Of a stretch of 64,000 nucleotides of DNA, positions 52,396 through 62,802 are shown piece by piece; positions within the stretch are counted from its first letter, which is position 1; every line of letters starts with the position of its first letter. This DNA comes from Bacillus alveayuensis (lineage in GTDB: Bacteria; Bacillota; Bacilli; Bacillales; Aeribacillaceae): positions 1-64,000 of the forward strand of contig JAUSTR010000007.1 of NCBI GenBank assembly GCA_030812955.1, read 5' to 3'. Below the pieces are notes generated by a model. It was not told where the DNA came from and searched no databases. It was given only the letters and a program-made list of their open reading frames with translations. Position numbers and translations under genes: made by a program.

Positions 52396-54669
52396 TTGGA
52401 GCATTCGTTAATAGGTGCTGAGTTAAAGGCAATTTTGACAAATCGTAAAGTACTCATTCCAATCGTGGCAGTTCTTTTTATTCCTGTTTTATATGCAGGG
52501 ATGTTTTTGTGGGCGTTTTGGGATCCGTATAAACATATAGATAATTTACCAGTTGCCGTCGTAAATAATGATGAAGGGGCGGAGTTTGAGGGGGAGCCGT
52601 TGCATTTAGGAGATAAGCTTGTTGAAGAGCTAAAAAGTTCAAAGGATTTCCATTTTCAGTTTGTTGACGAAGAGGAAGCATATCGTGATTTAAAAAATCA
52701 AAAATATTATATGGTTGTAGAGATTCCGCATGACTTTTCACAAAATGCTACAACCCTACTTGATGAAAATCCAAAGAAATTGCAGCTAAAATATGTTCCA
52801 AATGAGAGCTACAACTTTTTATCGGCACAAATTGGGGAAACAGCCATGAAAGAAATACGGGCAGAAATGCAAAAAAGGATAACGAAAACCTATTCCGAGG
52901 CTATTTTTGATCAAGTAAAGGAAATGGCAGAAGGTCTTCAAAAGGCGAGCGATGGCGCCAAAGAGCTAAATGATGGGGCGCTTAAACTATTAGATGGTTC
53001 GAATGAGTTAAAAAGTCATTTAGAGACACTTGCCCTAAGTTCAATCGAATTTAAAGAAGGAGTCTCCAAAGCTGATGAAGGATCGGAACAGCTTGCATCA
53101 GGAATGAAAGAGTTAAGCTCAGGTTTAGGACAATTGAAAGATGGTCATAGCCAATTGCTTCAAGGAACAGTAGATCTTCAAAGTGGAACCAATCAATTAG
53201 CGGATGGGATCGGTCAAGTTTATAAAGGGCTGACAACCGTTGAGACGAAAATGAATCAACTAATGAGCGGAATGAACAAAGCGGCAACTGGTGCTCAGCA
53301 ATTTTCGCAAAGTATGCCAGAACTACAGCAGCAAACAGGAAAATTGGCGACAGGAGCAGAGCAGGTTGCAGATGGTATTAAAGAACTGCAAGCAAAGCTT
53401 CTAGCGCAACAATCTGATATGGAGCAGCTAGCAGCAACATTACAACAATTGCTACCGCCGGAACAATTTGCGCAAATTGCAGCAAAATTACCTTCTGCAG
53501 AAGAAAGTGAACAATTAGCGGAAAGCCTTGAGCAGCTGAAAAATGGCAGTGTACAGGTAGCTTTAGGAACAGCTACTTTAAATCAAACCATTGAACAAAC
53601 AGTAGCTCCTAATGTTCAACAATTATCAGACGGATTAGCACAACTTTCCGCAGGGCAAAAACAATTAAATGATGGGGTACACGAGCTGGTCATCGGCTCT
53701 AAGGACTTAAATAATGGTGTTCAAAAAATTCAGGCAGGACAACACGAACTCGTATCTGGGAATCAATTATTTTATCAAAAAATAACAGACGCATACAACG
53801 GTTCAAAACAATTAGTCTCCGGCGGCCAATCGTTAACAGAAGGGCTCAATGTGCTTTTGGAAGGCTCTGAAAAACTTAGCGATGGCGCTGAACAGCTTGC
53901 TGATGGATCAAAAGAATTCACAGAAGGAACACTAGAGCTGCAAAATGGTACAGATGAAATGTATAAAAAGTTAGCGAAAGCTGCTGATCAGGCAAACGGA
54001 GTGGATGTAGAAGATCAAAATTTAGATATGATGGCAGAGCCGGTTCAAGTTCAACATGAAGGAATTCATAAAGTTCCTAACTACGGAACTGGATTTGCTC
54101 CATATTTTATGTCCCTAGGTTTATTCGTTGGTGCCTTACTGATGACGATCGTATTTCCGTTTAAAGAGCCTATGAAAATGCCAAAAAACAGTTTGGAATG
54201 GTTTTTCAGCAAATTTATCATGTTAGCATGTTTTGGAACCATTCAAGCACTTATCGTCGATTTCGTACTACTTTTTGGTCTTGGTCTTGAAGTCCAAAAC
54301 GTTTCATTATTTATTATGACATCGATTATAACGAGTTTAACGTTTATGGCATTAGTTCAAATGCTCGTTTCCATTTTAGATCAGCCTGGACGCTTCTTAG
54401 CTATTATTATTTTAATCTTACAATTAACAACAAGTGCTGGAACATTCCCGCTTGAATTAATCCCGAGCGCATTACAAAAATTTAATGCTCTCTTGCCAAT
54501 GACCTATTCCATTTTTGCTTTAAAAGCAGCGATTTCAAGCGGCGAAAATGCCTTTATGTGGCAAAACAATATGATACTTCTTGCTTTTGCTACAGGATGT
54601 GCACTAATGACGATCGCTTATTTCACTTTTAAATTCAAGCGGACCGGAGCATATGAGGCTGAAAATTAG
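52396..54669 (+). CDS. yhgE: YhgE/Pip-family membrane protein
   Basis: 757 residues. One N-terminal span (VLIPIVAVLFIPVLYAGMFL), an extracellular region with long coiled-coil runs of the LxDGxxQL type (LADGIGQVYKGL, LNDGVHELVIGSKDLNNGV), and five or so C-terminal spans of ABC-2 permease type (FMSLGLFVGALLMTIVF, FLAIIILILQLTTSAGTFPL). GAGGAGGG lies seven bases before TTG 52396; ATG 52354 overlaps the operator and lacks a ribosome binding site. The family includes phage infection protein and type VII-like exporters. Confidence 0.85.
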   Translation: MEHSLIGAELKAILTNRKVLIPIVAVLFIPVLYAGMFLWAFWDPYKHIDNLPVAVVNNDEGAEFEGEPLHLGDKLVEELKSSKDFHFQFVDEEEAYRDLKNQKYYMVVEIPHDFSQNATTLLDENPKKLQLKYVPNESYNFLSAQIGETAMKEIRAEMQKRITKTYSEAIFDQVKEMAEGLQKASDGAKELNDGALKLLDGSNELKSHLETLALSSIEFKEGVSKADEGSEQLASGMKELSSGLGQLKDGHSQLLQGTVDLQSGTNQLADGIGQVYKGLTTVETKMNQLMSGMNKAATGAQQFSQSMPELQQQTGKLATGAEQVADGIKELQAKLLAQQSDMEQLAATLQQLLPPEQFAQIAAKLPSAEESEQLAESLEQLKNGSVQVALGTATLNQTIEQTVAPNVQQLSDGLAQLSAGQKQLNDGVHELVIGSKDLNNGVQKIQAGQHELVSGNQLFYQKITDAYNGSKQLVSGGQSLTEGLNVLLEGSEKLSDGAEQLADGSKEFTEGTLELQNGTDEMYKKLAKAADQANGVDVEDQNLDMMAEPVQVQHEGIHKVPNYGTGFAPYFMSLGLFVGALLMTIVFPFKEPMKMPKNSLEWFFSKFIMLACFGTIQALIVDFVLLFGLGLEVQNVSLFIMTSIITSLTFMALVQMLVSILDQPGRFLAIIILILQLTTSAGTFPLELIPSALQKFNALLPMTYSIFALKAAISSGENAFMWQNNMILLAFATGCALMTIAYFTFKFKRTGAYEAEN

Positions 54670-54730
54670 AAAAAAAAGTCCAATGAACCTTTCCTACCTA
54701 AACTTTGCTTTCTAAATAATGTTAAAAGAA

Positions 54731-54924
54731 GGCTGTTTTCGTAAACTTTGTTGCTTTTCGACTGTCCATGAACCGAACAAAGCACGTGGTCGGACAAATG
54801 TAATTTGTCCAACCATCGCCTTTTGTTCGGTTCACGTCACGCTAAACGCGTGACATAGCAAGCGTGTCGCTTGCTTGGACAGTCGAAAAGCTATGGTAAA
54901 GCAACAATCTTTTAGAAAAGAGCC
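54731..54924 (-). repeat. Long MITE copy with internal hairpin
   Basis: 194 bases with GGCTGTTTTCGTAAAC and TTTAGAAAAGAGCC ends and a perfect 8-bp duplication TAAAAGAA (54723-54730, 54925-54932). It is about 74 bases longer than the others; the extra part contains nested inverted repeats (GAACCGAACAAA with TTTGTTCGGTTC-like sequence, GGACAAAT with ATTTGTCC). Confidence 0.88.
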
Positions 54925-54930
54925 TAAAAG

Positions 54931-54971
54931 AAAAATCGCTCCTATTTACAACGATTAAAGGAACGATTTTT
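54931..54971. terminator. Bidirectional terminator between convergent genes
   Basis: AAAAATCG (54931-54938) pairs with CGATTTTT (54964-54971), plus TCC/GGA at the loop side. It serves yhgE on the plus strand and the large nuclease gene on the minus strand. Confidence 0.75.
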
Positions 54972-55007
54972 CTTATCGAAGTATGGCCTAACATCAAGAT
55001 CAATAGT

Positions 55008-58000
55008 TTAGCTTGTTTTTCGTTTTTGAATCAAGATTAGGATGCCGCCTAAAATGAGAAGGCTTAAACCTAATGTAAGTAAATTGTAAAAAGATGTAGC
55101 CGTATCCGGTAATGAATTGCTTTCGGAAGTATTTTCTTGATTGTTATTCGTTTGCTCTTGATTTTCTTCTGTTGTATCAGTTGCTGTCATTAGGCTCTTT
55201 TGTTTTGATTCAAATACGGTAAATTGGCTAAAGTGATTTGTCTCAACGATCACCTTGCCATCTTTGAATTTACCTCCTGGAACAAGCTCCCATTCTTTCT
55301 TGGTTTCATTGAAGTAATAAACGTTCAAGTTGTCAGGGTTTTTTACTTTGTCCATAGTCACATTGAAAACAAGTGTTACCGGAGTTGCAAATTCATGAAT
55401 GGTGTTCCCATATTGATCCAATATCGTAAAATCGTATACGGCGCTTACAGCTTTTTCTAAGTTATTAAGGCGTTTGAATTCGATCGAAACGTCCCGGTTT
55501 GGAAGAATATCAATCGGAATTTGTATTTCTACATCATCGTTCATAACCATTAGTTTTTGGCCATTTTCTTTTAACATTTCAACTTGTTCGGCTGTTAATT
55601 CGATAATCACTGCCTTTTCTTTTCCTAAATCAAGCTGAATCGCTTTATTAGGATCAGCTTTTTCTAATGCTTTGACATCGATGGTGCCTCTTCCATTGTT
55701 TACATGAACTTTGATGACATTGCGCGTTTGATCAGCCTGTTCATCGCTCGTCCCTTGATCGGTATTATCTCCATTTTTGCTAGATTGATCATCGTTATTT
55801 TTTTGATCGTCTCCACCTTGATCATTGTTTCCGTCTCCATCATGATTGTTCTGATCGTCTCCACCATTGTCGCCGTTTCCGCTGCCATCCCCATCTTGTT
55901 GTCCGTTGTCACCATCATCTTTCGGTGTTGGAGCGGCGACAATCCGGTTTTCTACCTTTGGCTCAATCGTTTCGCGCTTTTTAATATATTCAATCACTGC
56001 TTCATCAAGTGCCGGAAAATCTCCTGTGACCTTATAGTTCGTTAAAATAGTATATTCATCTCCTCCGGCTGCTAGAAAGTCATTTGTGGCTAACGTATAA
56101 AACTTATTCATATCCAATGGCTGCTCGTTAATTTTAATGGAATGAACTCGTTCACCAGCTGGTTTTTCAACATCAATGGCATAGGAAATCCCAGCTACAT
56201 GAGGGAAGGCTCCGCTTACAGCAGGATACGATTTCACCCCATTTTCCAATGCTTCTTTAATGGCAGAACCAGGAACCTCTAAAGTTTGAATATAGTTGCC
56301 AAATGGCAGGACGGTAATGACATCACCTTTTGTAATAACGCCTTTTTCGATCGATGCACGAATGCCGCCGCCATTCATTAAGGCAACATTGGCACCTGTG
56401 ATTTCGAGCATCGCATCTGTAATTAAGTTGCCAAGATTTGTTTCACCGGCACGAACTTGCTCACGCTCTCCATCCAGCTTAACATTTGTAAAACCAATTT
56501 CTTCTGATAATATTTCTTTTTGTCCTTCTTCAATCTCTTGAATCAACGCTTCAACAGCCGGGTCCGGTTCGGTATTCGCAGCTTCCTCCTTTGTTATACG
56601 CGTTGCTTCTCTGCTAATTAATTCATTGTCTTCATTGAAAGTAAGTTCAACAACACCAAGGTTTTTCAAATATTCTCCAGCACTAACAATTAATGTGCCG
56701 CTATTTTCAATATCGTCAACTGTATGGCTATGGCCGTCGACAATTAAATCAATTCCTGGCGCTCCTTGTGCGACTTTTAAACTTGTATCCGTACTTGATT
56801 CATCTGTTCCTAAATGGGTTAAGGCAATAATCACATCGACATCTTTTGTTTTTAATTCTTTGACCATTTTATTCGCTGCTGCGACAGGATCTGTAAATTT
56901 AAGGCCTTCTACATTTTTTGGATGTGTTTTGTAATGGGTTTCAGGTGTAGAAAGGCCGAATATTCCAAATTTGATACCGTCAATCGTTCGAATGATGTAA
57001 GGGTCCAATACTAATTCTCCTGTATCTTCATAGATGACGTTTGCGCTTAATATTGGGAAATCAGCCATACCTGCAAGCTCTAATAAACGGTTGTAGCCAT
57101 AGTTAAAATCATGGTTTCCAGCGGCCATGCTATCATAGCCAATTTGATTCATGATTTTAACGATACTATTTCCTTTTTCTAATGTAGCAAATGTTGTCCC
57201 GTGAAAAGTGTCGCCAGCATCTAAAAGCAAGATGTTTTCATTTTCAGCTTTGAATTGTTGGATTAATGTCGATAGTTTGGCAAATCCCATTCCATCATAT
57301 TTTCCTTCAAAGACACGAGCATGTGAATCATTCGTGTGTAAAATGGTAATCGATTTCGGAGGTGTTAAATCAATTTGTGCCAGTACTGGATCATGATCAC
57401 TAGCACGGCCATGCTCTTCCATAAATGGTGAATTAATGTTTACGATATCAATTTCGGCCGATTTTGCTAAACGGTTTGAAACTAAAATATGGTCGAGTAC
57501 TTGGGAATTTCCGCGATAGTTGTATGTCCAGCGCTCTTCCTCCGGTAATTTGTCAATTAAATTCGTAAGCTCTGAACCTTTTAGTGTTTCCAGCGGCTTT
57601 GAAAATTCAAAGTCATTCATATCGCCAAGAACAACGATATTGGACTGGTCATTTTTGGCCATGATGTCTTTGACAAAATGGTTCACTTCAGACATTAATC
57701 GAATTCGTTCGGCTTCACTTCCTAATACAGGAGGCTGAGTTTTGCCAAATAATGGCGTGTCGCCTCTTTTTGAATTAAAATGTGCCGCAATAACAATGAC
57801 TTCTTCTCCTTGAAACTCAAACTCTGCTGCTAGTGGTTTCCGAGTATTTACAAATTGATCTGGGGCAATGCGGCCAGGGTTCAATGTTAAATCTCCATTT
57901 TCATAGGCAACGGCTTCTGTTGCAGTTCCTTTTTTTCCTTCTGCTAATGAAACACGATCTGGATTGTAAAGGAAGCCGACACGAATGTTTCCACCTGGCT

Positions 58001-60440
58001 GACCGCCATCTTGATTATTTTCTGGTGCGATATCTGTAAATTCGTATGTTGGCCCGCCAAGCTCTTGTATTTTTTGAATTAATCGTTTGTACGATTCGTC
58101 AGCATTTGTAACGCCGCTATCATTTGCTCCGTCGTTATCTTGAACTTCTACTAATCCAATAATGTCGGGAGTTTTTAAGTTATGAATGATAGAATCTGCT
58201 ATTCTATGAACTTTCGTATCTTCTGTTTGTGCAGAAAAATTCTCTATATTATAAGTAGCAATGGTGAGCTGATCATCTTTTTTCTGAATTGATGTGATTT
58301 CTCGTTGTAATCCACCATCTTTTAGAGAAGGTAATGGTTCATTTACATCTCGGTAAATTTTATATGTGCCGTAATCATAGCTCATCACACCTGTAATCGT
58401 GCCTGAGAAAGAATCGCCTACTTTTGCGATGAAGTTTTCTCCTGTTTGTACATATAATATTTCTGGATTTGGATCATCTTTTGTTAATTTATAACCGCCA
58501 ACATTTGTTTTTACTTGATTTGTACCATTTTCGACAACAACGGCAACACTCCCGTATTCTTGAGGACCAACAACTACTGGGTTTTCGAGCTGAACACGCA
58601 TTCCTTCTAAGCTTTCATAAAAGTCAATCGCATCTTCTTCTGGATCAAATAAACTAAAAGAATCGTTGTCGATGTTTTTATCTGGTATTACACGTCCATT
58701 CGCACCTAAAATAATAGGTTCAGGAAGTTTATTGCCACTTGATAATACTTCAATATTTGTTGCGGAAATTTCTGTAAACGCTAAATCTGTTTCATGTTTA
58801 TCTGAATAACCGTCTAATATATATTCTTTTACTTCACCATCAACGGAAATATGATCACCAACGGATAAGCCGTGATTTCGTTTGTAAATAAGCAATCCTT
58901 CAGATGTTTTCGGATTATCATCAGGGTTTACCTCTTGTATATACACGTTAGCCCCGTCAATATGTGTGACAATGCCATCGACAGCTTTAACTGTTTTACC
59001 TACATATGGGGAGGTGTGGCCGGTCCCTTGAATATCATGAATTTCTAATTTGTCTAAATCTTTTCCAATTTGATATGTGAAGGTAGATACATCGCTATTT
59101 TGCAATCCTTCTTTAACTGCGATTGCTTTAATGGTGATGTCTTCAGTAATTTCAATAGGCTGTGTGTATTTAGTAGATTCGATAGTAGGATTAGTTTCGT
59201 CTGTGGTGTAATAAATTGTTGCATCTTTCGTAGCGGAAGAAAGCTCTACTTTTGTCCCTGAAGCTACTAATCCTTGTTTAGGTGAAGCTATAACAGGCGA
59301 AACCTTACTGCTGTCTTCGACCACATCAGCTTCGTTTCTCGGAATTAATCTGTATTGTCCGAAGCTATATTCAACAACACCTGTAATTTGTTCGTATGTT
59401 TTGTTCACATCGACTAAATCAGAATCAATGATAAATGCACCGTCTCCATCATGAGCTATACGTTCTTCATATTGATTGACTGATTCGATCGTAATGTTCT
59501 TCAATTGAACTAATTCGCCTTCAACTTCTTCTGTTAACTGAGAGGAAGTAATCACTTGAGGGGATGGTTGACCAATGTGTTCAATAACCTCAACATTGTC
59601 AAAATTAGCATTCAGCTGCGCCATTTCATAATACTGATAAGTTGTCCCTGTTGCTTTAATTTTATCGCCGATTTGCACTTTATTTTCCAGATTCTCTGCT
59701 CTTACAATGATTCCTGCTGAGTCATCTTGAATGTACACATTCGCTTTTCCGCCAGCTATAAAAATGGCTGTAACGATTCCCTCAATTGTTACCGTTTCCC
59801 CGCTTGTTTGGCGGATATCTTGAATCTTTTTAACATCGTCCGCTGGCAGTTCTTCCGGTGCAGGATCAATCGTATGTTTTCCGATATTATCGAAACTATC
59901 CTTTGGCAGCTGATTCCATTCAGCTAGATTAAATGTTTGCGATCCTTTTATAATCGATGGAATTCTAACAAGTGTAACATCTTCAGCAATGTAATCACTA
60001 TTTCCTACCATATGAAATACATCAATGATTTCCCCGTTTTTCTTTAAAACGAGGGCATCATTTCCGTTAAAATTCGCAACTGCATCTTTTAGATCGGCTT
60101 GTCCAAGTAAAGCAGCATTGGCATTAGGGTTGGCAATGACGAAAACATCGTTATGTTCAAGCGTTCCCTGCAGGGATAATTCTTTTTCAACACTTGTTTT
60201 GCCATTGCTATAAAGTTCAATCACATACTCGCTTAAATCGACTGATTGACCTGTTCCATTATAAATTTCAATGGCTTTATTGCTGCTTGAACCTTCCACA
60301 TACTCAGAGAAAAATAACGTTTCTGCCGTAGGCGCTTCTGCTTTTGCGAGAGAGTCGGCACCTGCTAACAGCGGAGCAACAGCTAATAACAACGCTGTTA
60401 GCACAATGAGCGTCTTTTTCATTTGGGCTAATGTCCTCAT
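55008..60440 (-). CDS. Cell-wall-anchored nuclease/5'-nucleotidase (YhcR/YfkN-like)
   Basis: 1,810 residues from ATG 60440 (AGGAGGAG upstream; the frame runs on to 60566). Order: signal peptide, lamin-tail domain (about 37-150), YhcR-type OB folds, chitobiase-C-like segment, a second OB region, endonuclease/exonuclease/phosphatase domain (TIATYNIENFSAQTED, VLGDMNDFEFSKPLE, SDHDPVL), 5'-nucleotidase (HTNDSHARVFEGKYDGMG, DAGDTFHG, GNHDFNYG, then NGGGIRASIEKG), a Gly/Asp/Asn-rich stretch, a final beta domain and a SLPDTATS anchor with a basic tail. LPDTA is the sortase-D form known for B. subtilis YfkN. It likely degrades extracellular DNA/RNA to nucleosides and phosphate. Confidence 0.88.
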   Translation of the reverse strand: MRTLAQMKKTLIVLTALLLAVAPLLAGADSLAKAEAPTAETLFFSEYVEGSSSNKAIEIYNGTGQSVDLSEYVIELYSNGKTSVEKELSLQGTLEHNDVFVIANPNANAALLGQADLKDAVANFNGNDALVLKKNGEIIDVFHMVGNSDYIAEDVTLVRIPSIIKGSQTFNLAEWNQLPKDSFDNIGKHTIDPAPEELPADDVKKIQDIRQTSGETVTIEGIVTAIFIAGGKANVYIQDDSAGIIVRAENLENKVQIGDKIKATGTTYQYYEMAQLNANFDNVEVIEHIGQPSPQVITSSQLTEEVEGELVQLKNITIESVNQYEERIAHDGDGAFIIDSDLVDVNKTYEQITGVVEYSFGQYRLIPRNEADVVEDSSKVSPVIASPKQGLVASGTKVELSSATKDATIYYTTDETNPTIESTKYTQPIEITEDITIKAIAVKEGLQNSDVSTFTYQIGKDLDKLEIHDIQGTGHTSPYVGKTVKAVDGIVTHIDGANVYIQEVNPDDNPKTSEGLLIYKRNHGLSVGDHISVDGEVKEYILDGYSDKHETDLAFTEISATNIEVLSSGNKLPEPIILGANGRVIPDKNIDNDSFSLFDPEEDAIDFYESLEGMRVQLENPVVVGPQEYGSVAVVVENGTNQVKTNVGGYKLTKDDPNPEILYVQTGENFIAKVGDSFSGTITGVMSYDYGTYKIYRDVNEPLPSLKDGGLQREITSIQKKDDQLTIATYNIENFSAQTEDTKVHRIADSIIHNLKTPDIIGLVEVQDNDGANDSGVTNADESYKRLIQKIQELGGPTYEFTDIAPENNQDGGQPGGNIRVGFLYNPDRVSLAEGKKGTATEAVAYENGDLTLNPGRIAPDQFVNTRKPLAAEFEFQGEEVIVIAAHFNSKRGDTPLFGKTQPPVLGSEAERIRLMSEVNHFVKDIMAKNDQSNIVVLGDMNDFEFSKPLETLKGSELTNLIDKLPEEERWTYNYRGNSQVLDHILVSNRLAKSAEIDIVNINSPFMEEHGRASDHDPVLAQIDLTPPKSITILHTNDSHARVFEGKYDGMGFAKLSTLIQQFKAENENILLLDAGDTFHGTTFATLEKGNSIVKIMNQIGYDSMAAGNHDFNYGYNRLLELAGMADFPILSANVIYEDTGELVLDPYIIRTIDGIKFGIFGLSTPETHYKTHPKNVEGLKFTDPVAAANKMVKELKTKDVDVIIALTHLGTDESSTDTSLKVAQGAPGIDLIVDGHSHTVDDIENSGTLIVSAGEYLKNLGVVELTFNEDNELISREATRITKEEAANTEPDPAVEALIQEIEEGQKEILSEEIGFTNVKLDGEREQVRAGETNLGNLITDAMLEITGANVALMNGGGIRASIEKGVITKGDVITVLPFGNYIQTLEVPGSAIKEALENGVKSYPAVSGAFPHVAGISYAIDVEKPAGERVHSIKINEQPLDMNKFYTLATNDFLAAGGDEYTILTNYKVTGDFPALDEAVIEYIKKRETIEPKVENRIVAAPTPKDDGDNGQQDGDGSGNGDNGGDDQNNHDGDGNNDQGGDDQKNNDDQSSKNGDNTDQGTSDEQADQTRNVIKVHVNNGRGTIDVKALEKADPNKAIQLDLGKEKAVIIELTAEQVEMLKENGQKLMVMNDDVEIQIPIDILPNRDVSIEFKRLNNLEKAVSAVYDFTILDQYGNTIHEFATPVTLVFNVTMDKVKNPDNLNVYYFNETKKEWELVPGGKFKDGKVIVETNHFSQFTVFESKQKSLMTATDTTEENQEQTNNNQENTSESNSLPDTATSFYNLLTLGLSLLILGGILILIQKRKTS

Positions 60441-60722
60441 CCTTTCTCCTCCTATTTTCTCATTATTTTCCACAACTACTATAGTAAGGGAGTTATATTT
60501 AGATAGTGTTAAGTTTTTGTAAAGAAATGCCGAAGGAGTTTTCGAATTTTGTCGAATGTTCATCAAAATTTCAAAACTAAGTACATACTTTATTGACTCA
60601 ACTATTTCAAAGAGTCCTCAAATATAGGAAGTACACATACTTCCTTGTGAACGACGAACAGACTAATATATAATGAGCAAAGAGATTTAAGAGGAGATTG
60701 ACATCTTGGAGTGTGGGTTTTG

Positions 60723-62678
60723 ATGAACGAACGGCAGAAGGATCTGTTGAAAGTTTTATTAACGGAAAAGCAGCAATACTTTTTAACGAAACAGTTAGCC
60801 GAAAAAGTGAATTGTTCCGAAAAAACGGTCCGCAATGACTTAAAAGTGATCGAACAATATTTACAGGAGCATACGAGCGCTCTCCTGTTAAAAAAGCCGG
60901 GGCTAGGGATTTCCTTGCAAATCGATGAAGTGGATCAAGCCAATCTATTTAAGCAATTGCATATTGTTAGTCAGGCGGATGACGAAAAGGAACAAGAGCG
61001 CGTCATTGAGATAGCGTACCAGCTTCTAATGGAAGCGAAGCATATGACCTTAAAATCTTTAGCTGAACAATTTTATATTCACAAAAATGTAATCAAACAA
61101 GACTTAGAAAAAATTAGGAAATGGTTGAAAAAATATCATTTAAATTTAGTTTCCAAACAAAGAATCGGCTTAGTAGTTGAAGGAAGTGAACAAAATAAAC
61201 GAATGGCGTTGTCTAATCTTGATCAATTATTGAACCCTTTTCAGCCAAACCGCCATTTCATCAAACAGCAATTTCCGCCTCATGAAGTATTCATAGTGGA
61301 AAAAGAATTGAAGGAAATGGAACAATTACACCATTTATCTTTTACCGATGATTCGTTTGAAAGCATATTGATGCATATTTTAATCGCCATTAAAAGAAAT
61401 AAAATGAATCAGTCTATTTCCACCGCAGCGAAATCATCGGATGTAAGGAACACAAATGAATATAAATGGACAAAATCCCTTCTTAAAAGATTGGAACCGT
61501 TTTTTGCCATTCGTTTTTCAGAAAAAGAAATCATGCATTTAGCCATACATGTTTTAGGGGCTAAAGTCAACAGTCCATCTAAGTTACCGGAAAAATTGAA
61601 GGAACATCCATTGTTAAAAACATTCCTTCACGACCTTATTCATGGGATGAGTCGATTAACAAACATTGATTTTTATAAAGATCACGAGCTGTCAAAGAGC
61701 TTGTCTATCCATTTATTATCGACCTTTCAGCGGCTAGCCCATGATTTGCCTATTGCCAACCCAATGGTAAATGAGATTAAAAAGACTTACCCATATATGT
61801 TTGATTCCATCATTTCTGTCATTACGGAAATAGAACAAACCTTTCCATATAAAATTGTTGAAGAAGAGGCGGCCTACTTAACCCTCCACTTTCAAGCCTC
61901 ATATGAACGTTTGCAAAAGGTAAGTGCAAAAGATATACAAGTATTAATCGTTTGCCAGATGGGAATTGGGATGTCGCAGCTCATTCAAACAAAGCTTGAA
62001 CGGCATTTTCGAGATATACACATTGTCGGGTGTATAGGAAAAGCAGATGTTGATGATTATCTAGGAAAATATTCGATTGATCTCATCATTTCGACCGTCC
62101 CTCTTTCGATAAAAAGTGTTCCTAGCATCACCGTTTCACCTCTATTGCCCGAAAGTGACATCAAAAAGGTAAAACAGTTTATTCAACATCGTCATGAGCA
62201 TTTAGGTGAATGTGAAGGGGAAGCGACGATATTAGCCTTTTTAAATGAAGCGGCGATGTTTTTAAATTTGAACAAGGTGCATCGCTATGAAGTGATCGAA
62301 GAGCTAGCCAATGCTTTATGTAAAGCAGGCTATGTTGACAAACAATACGCTCATAGTGCTATTGTTCGTGAAAAGATGGCGGCAACAACGATCGGGGCAG
62401 GAATTGCGATACCACACGGTGATCCAAAACATATTAAAAACTCTGCCATAGCTGCTGCTACATTAAAACAGCCACTCGAATGGGGAGCTGAAAAGGTATA
62501 TTTAGTATTCTTAATTGCTGTAAAAGAAAAACAAGAAAAAACGAAGCAGCTGTTTCAAGAATTATCCTTCCTTAGCGAACGGCCTGTAATCGTACAAGCT
62601 CTTTTGAAAGAAACGAATCCTTTAAAATGGAAGGAAATCTTGTCTTATTACTTAAAAAAAAGGTTTTCATCAAATTAG
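60723..62678 (+). CDS. PRD-containing PTS regulator (BglG/MtlR/ManR type)
   Basis: 651 residues. N-terminal winged helix (QLAEKVNCSEKTVRNDLKVI), a second helix-turn-helix (SLAEQFYIHKNVIKQDLEKI), two PRD domains (MHILIAIKRNKMNQSI, then EKEIMHLAIHVLGAK; later YLTLHFQASYERL), an EIIB-like domain with IVCQMGIGMSQLIQ and an EIIA domain with GAGIAIPHGDPKHI. Phosphorylation of PRD and EII-like sites would tie activity to sugar uptake. ATG 60723 is chosen; a GTG at 60711 is in frame but lies nearer the GGAGTG. The PTS gene 125 bases downstream is the target. Confidence 0.85.
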   Translation: MNERQKDLLKVLLTEKQQYFLTKQLAEKVNCSEKTVRNDLKVIEQYLQEHTSALLLKKPGLGISLQIDEVDQANLFKQLHIVSQADDEKEQERVIEIAYQLLMEAKHMTLKSLAEQFYIHKNVIKQDLEKIRKWLKKYHLNLVSKQRIGLVVEGSEQNKRMALSNLDQLLNPFQPNRHFIKQQFPPHEVFIVEKELKEMEQLHHLSFTDDSFESILMHILIAIKRNKMNQSISTAAKSSDVRNTNEYKWTKSLLKRLEPFFAIRFSEKEIMHLAIHVLGAKVNSPSKLPEKLKEHPLLKTFLHDLIHGMSRLTNIDFYKDHELSKSLSIHLLSTFQRLAHDLPIANPMVNEIKKTYPYMFDSIISVITEIEQTFPYKIVEEEAAYLTLHFQASYERLQKVSAKDIQVLIVCQMGIGMSQLIQTKLERHFRDIHIVGCIGKADVDDYLGKYSIDLIISTVPLSIKSVPSITVSPLLPESDIKKVKQFIQHRHEHLGECEGEATILAFLNEAAMFLNLNKVHRYEVIEELANALCKAGYVDKQYAHSAIVREKMAATTIGAGIAIPHGDPKHIKNSAIAAATLKQPLEWGAEKVYLVFLIAVKEKQEKTKQLFQELSFLSERPVIVQALLKETNPLKWKEILSYYLKKRFSSN

Positions 62679-62702
62679 GGAAAAAATTCGACAAAAAACG
62701 CA

Positions 62703-62781
62703 TTTTTACCACAACTTTCGGTAAAAAATTGTTCTTTTTCCGATCGAATTCCCTTGTATAGTAAAGGTGTAAGCGATTACT
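62703..62781 (+). promoter_or_regulatory. PTS promoter with activator site and cre
   Basis: TTTTTACC (62703-62710) and GGTAAAAA (62720-62727) form a perfect inverted repeat, a likely activator site. A -10 TATAGT lies at 62757-62762 with no good -35 box, as expected for an activator-dependent promoter. TGTAAGCGATTACT (62768-62781) matches the cre consensus at 13 of 14 positions, so CcpA repression is expected. Confidence 0.75.
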
Positions 62782-62802
62782 ACAACAAAGGAGGGAATTC
62801 GA

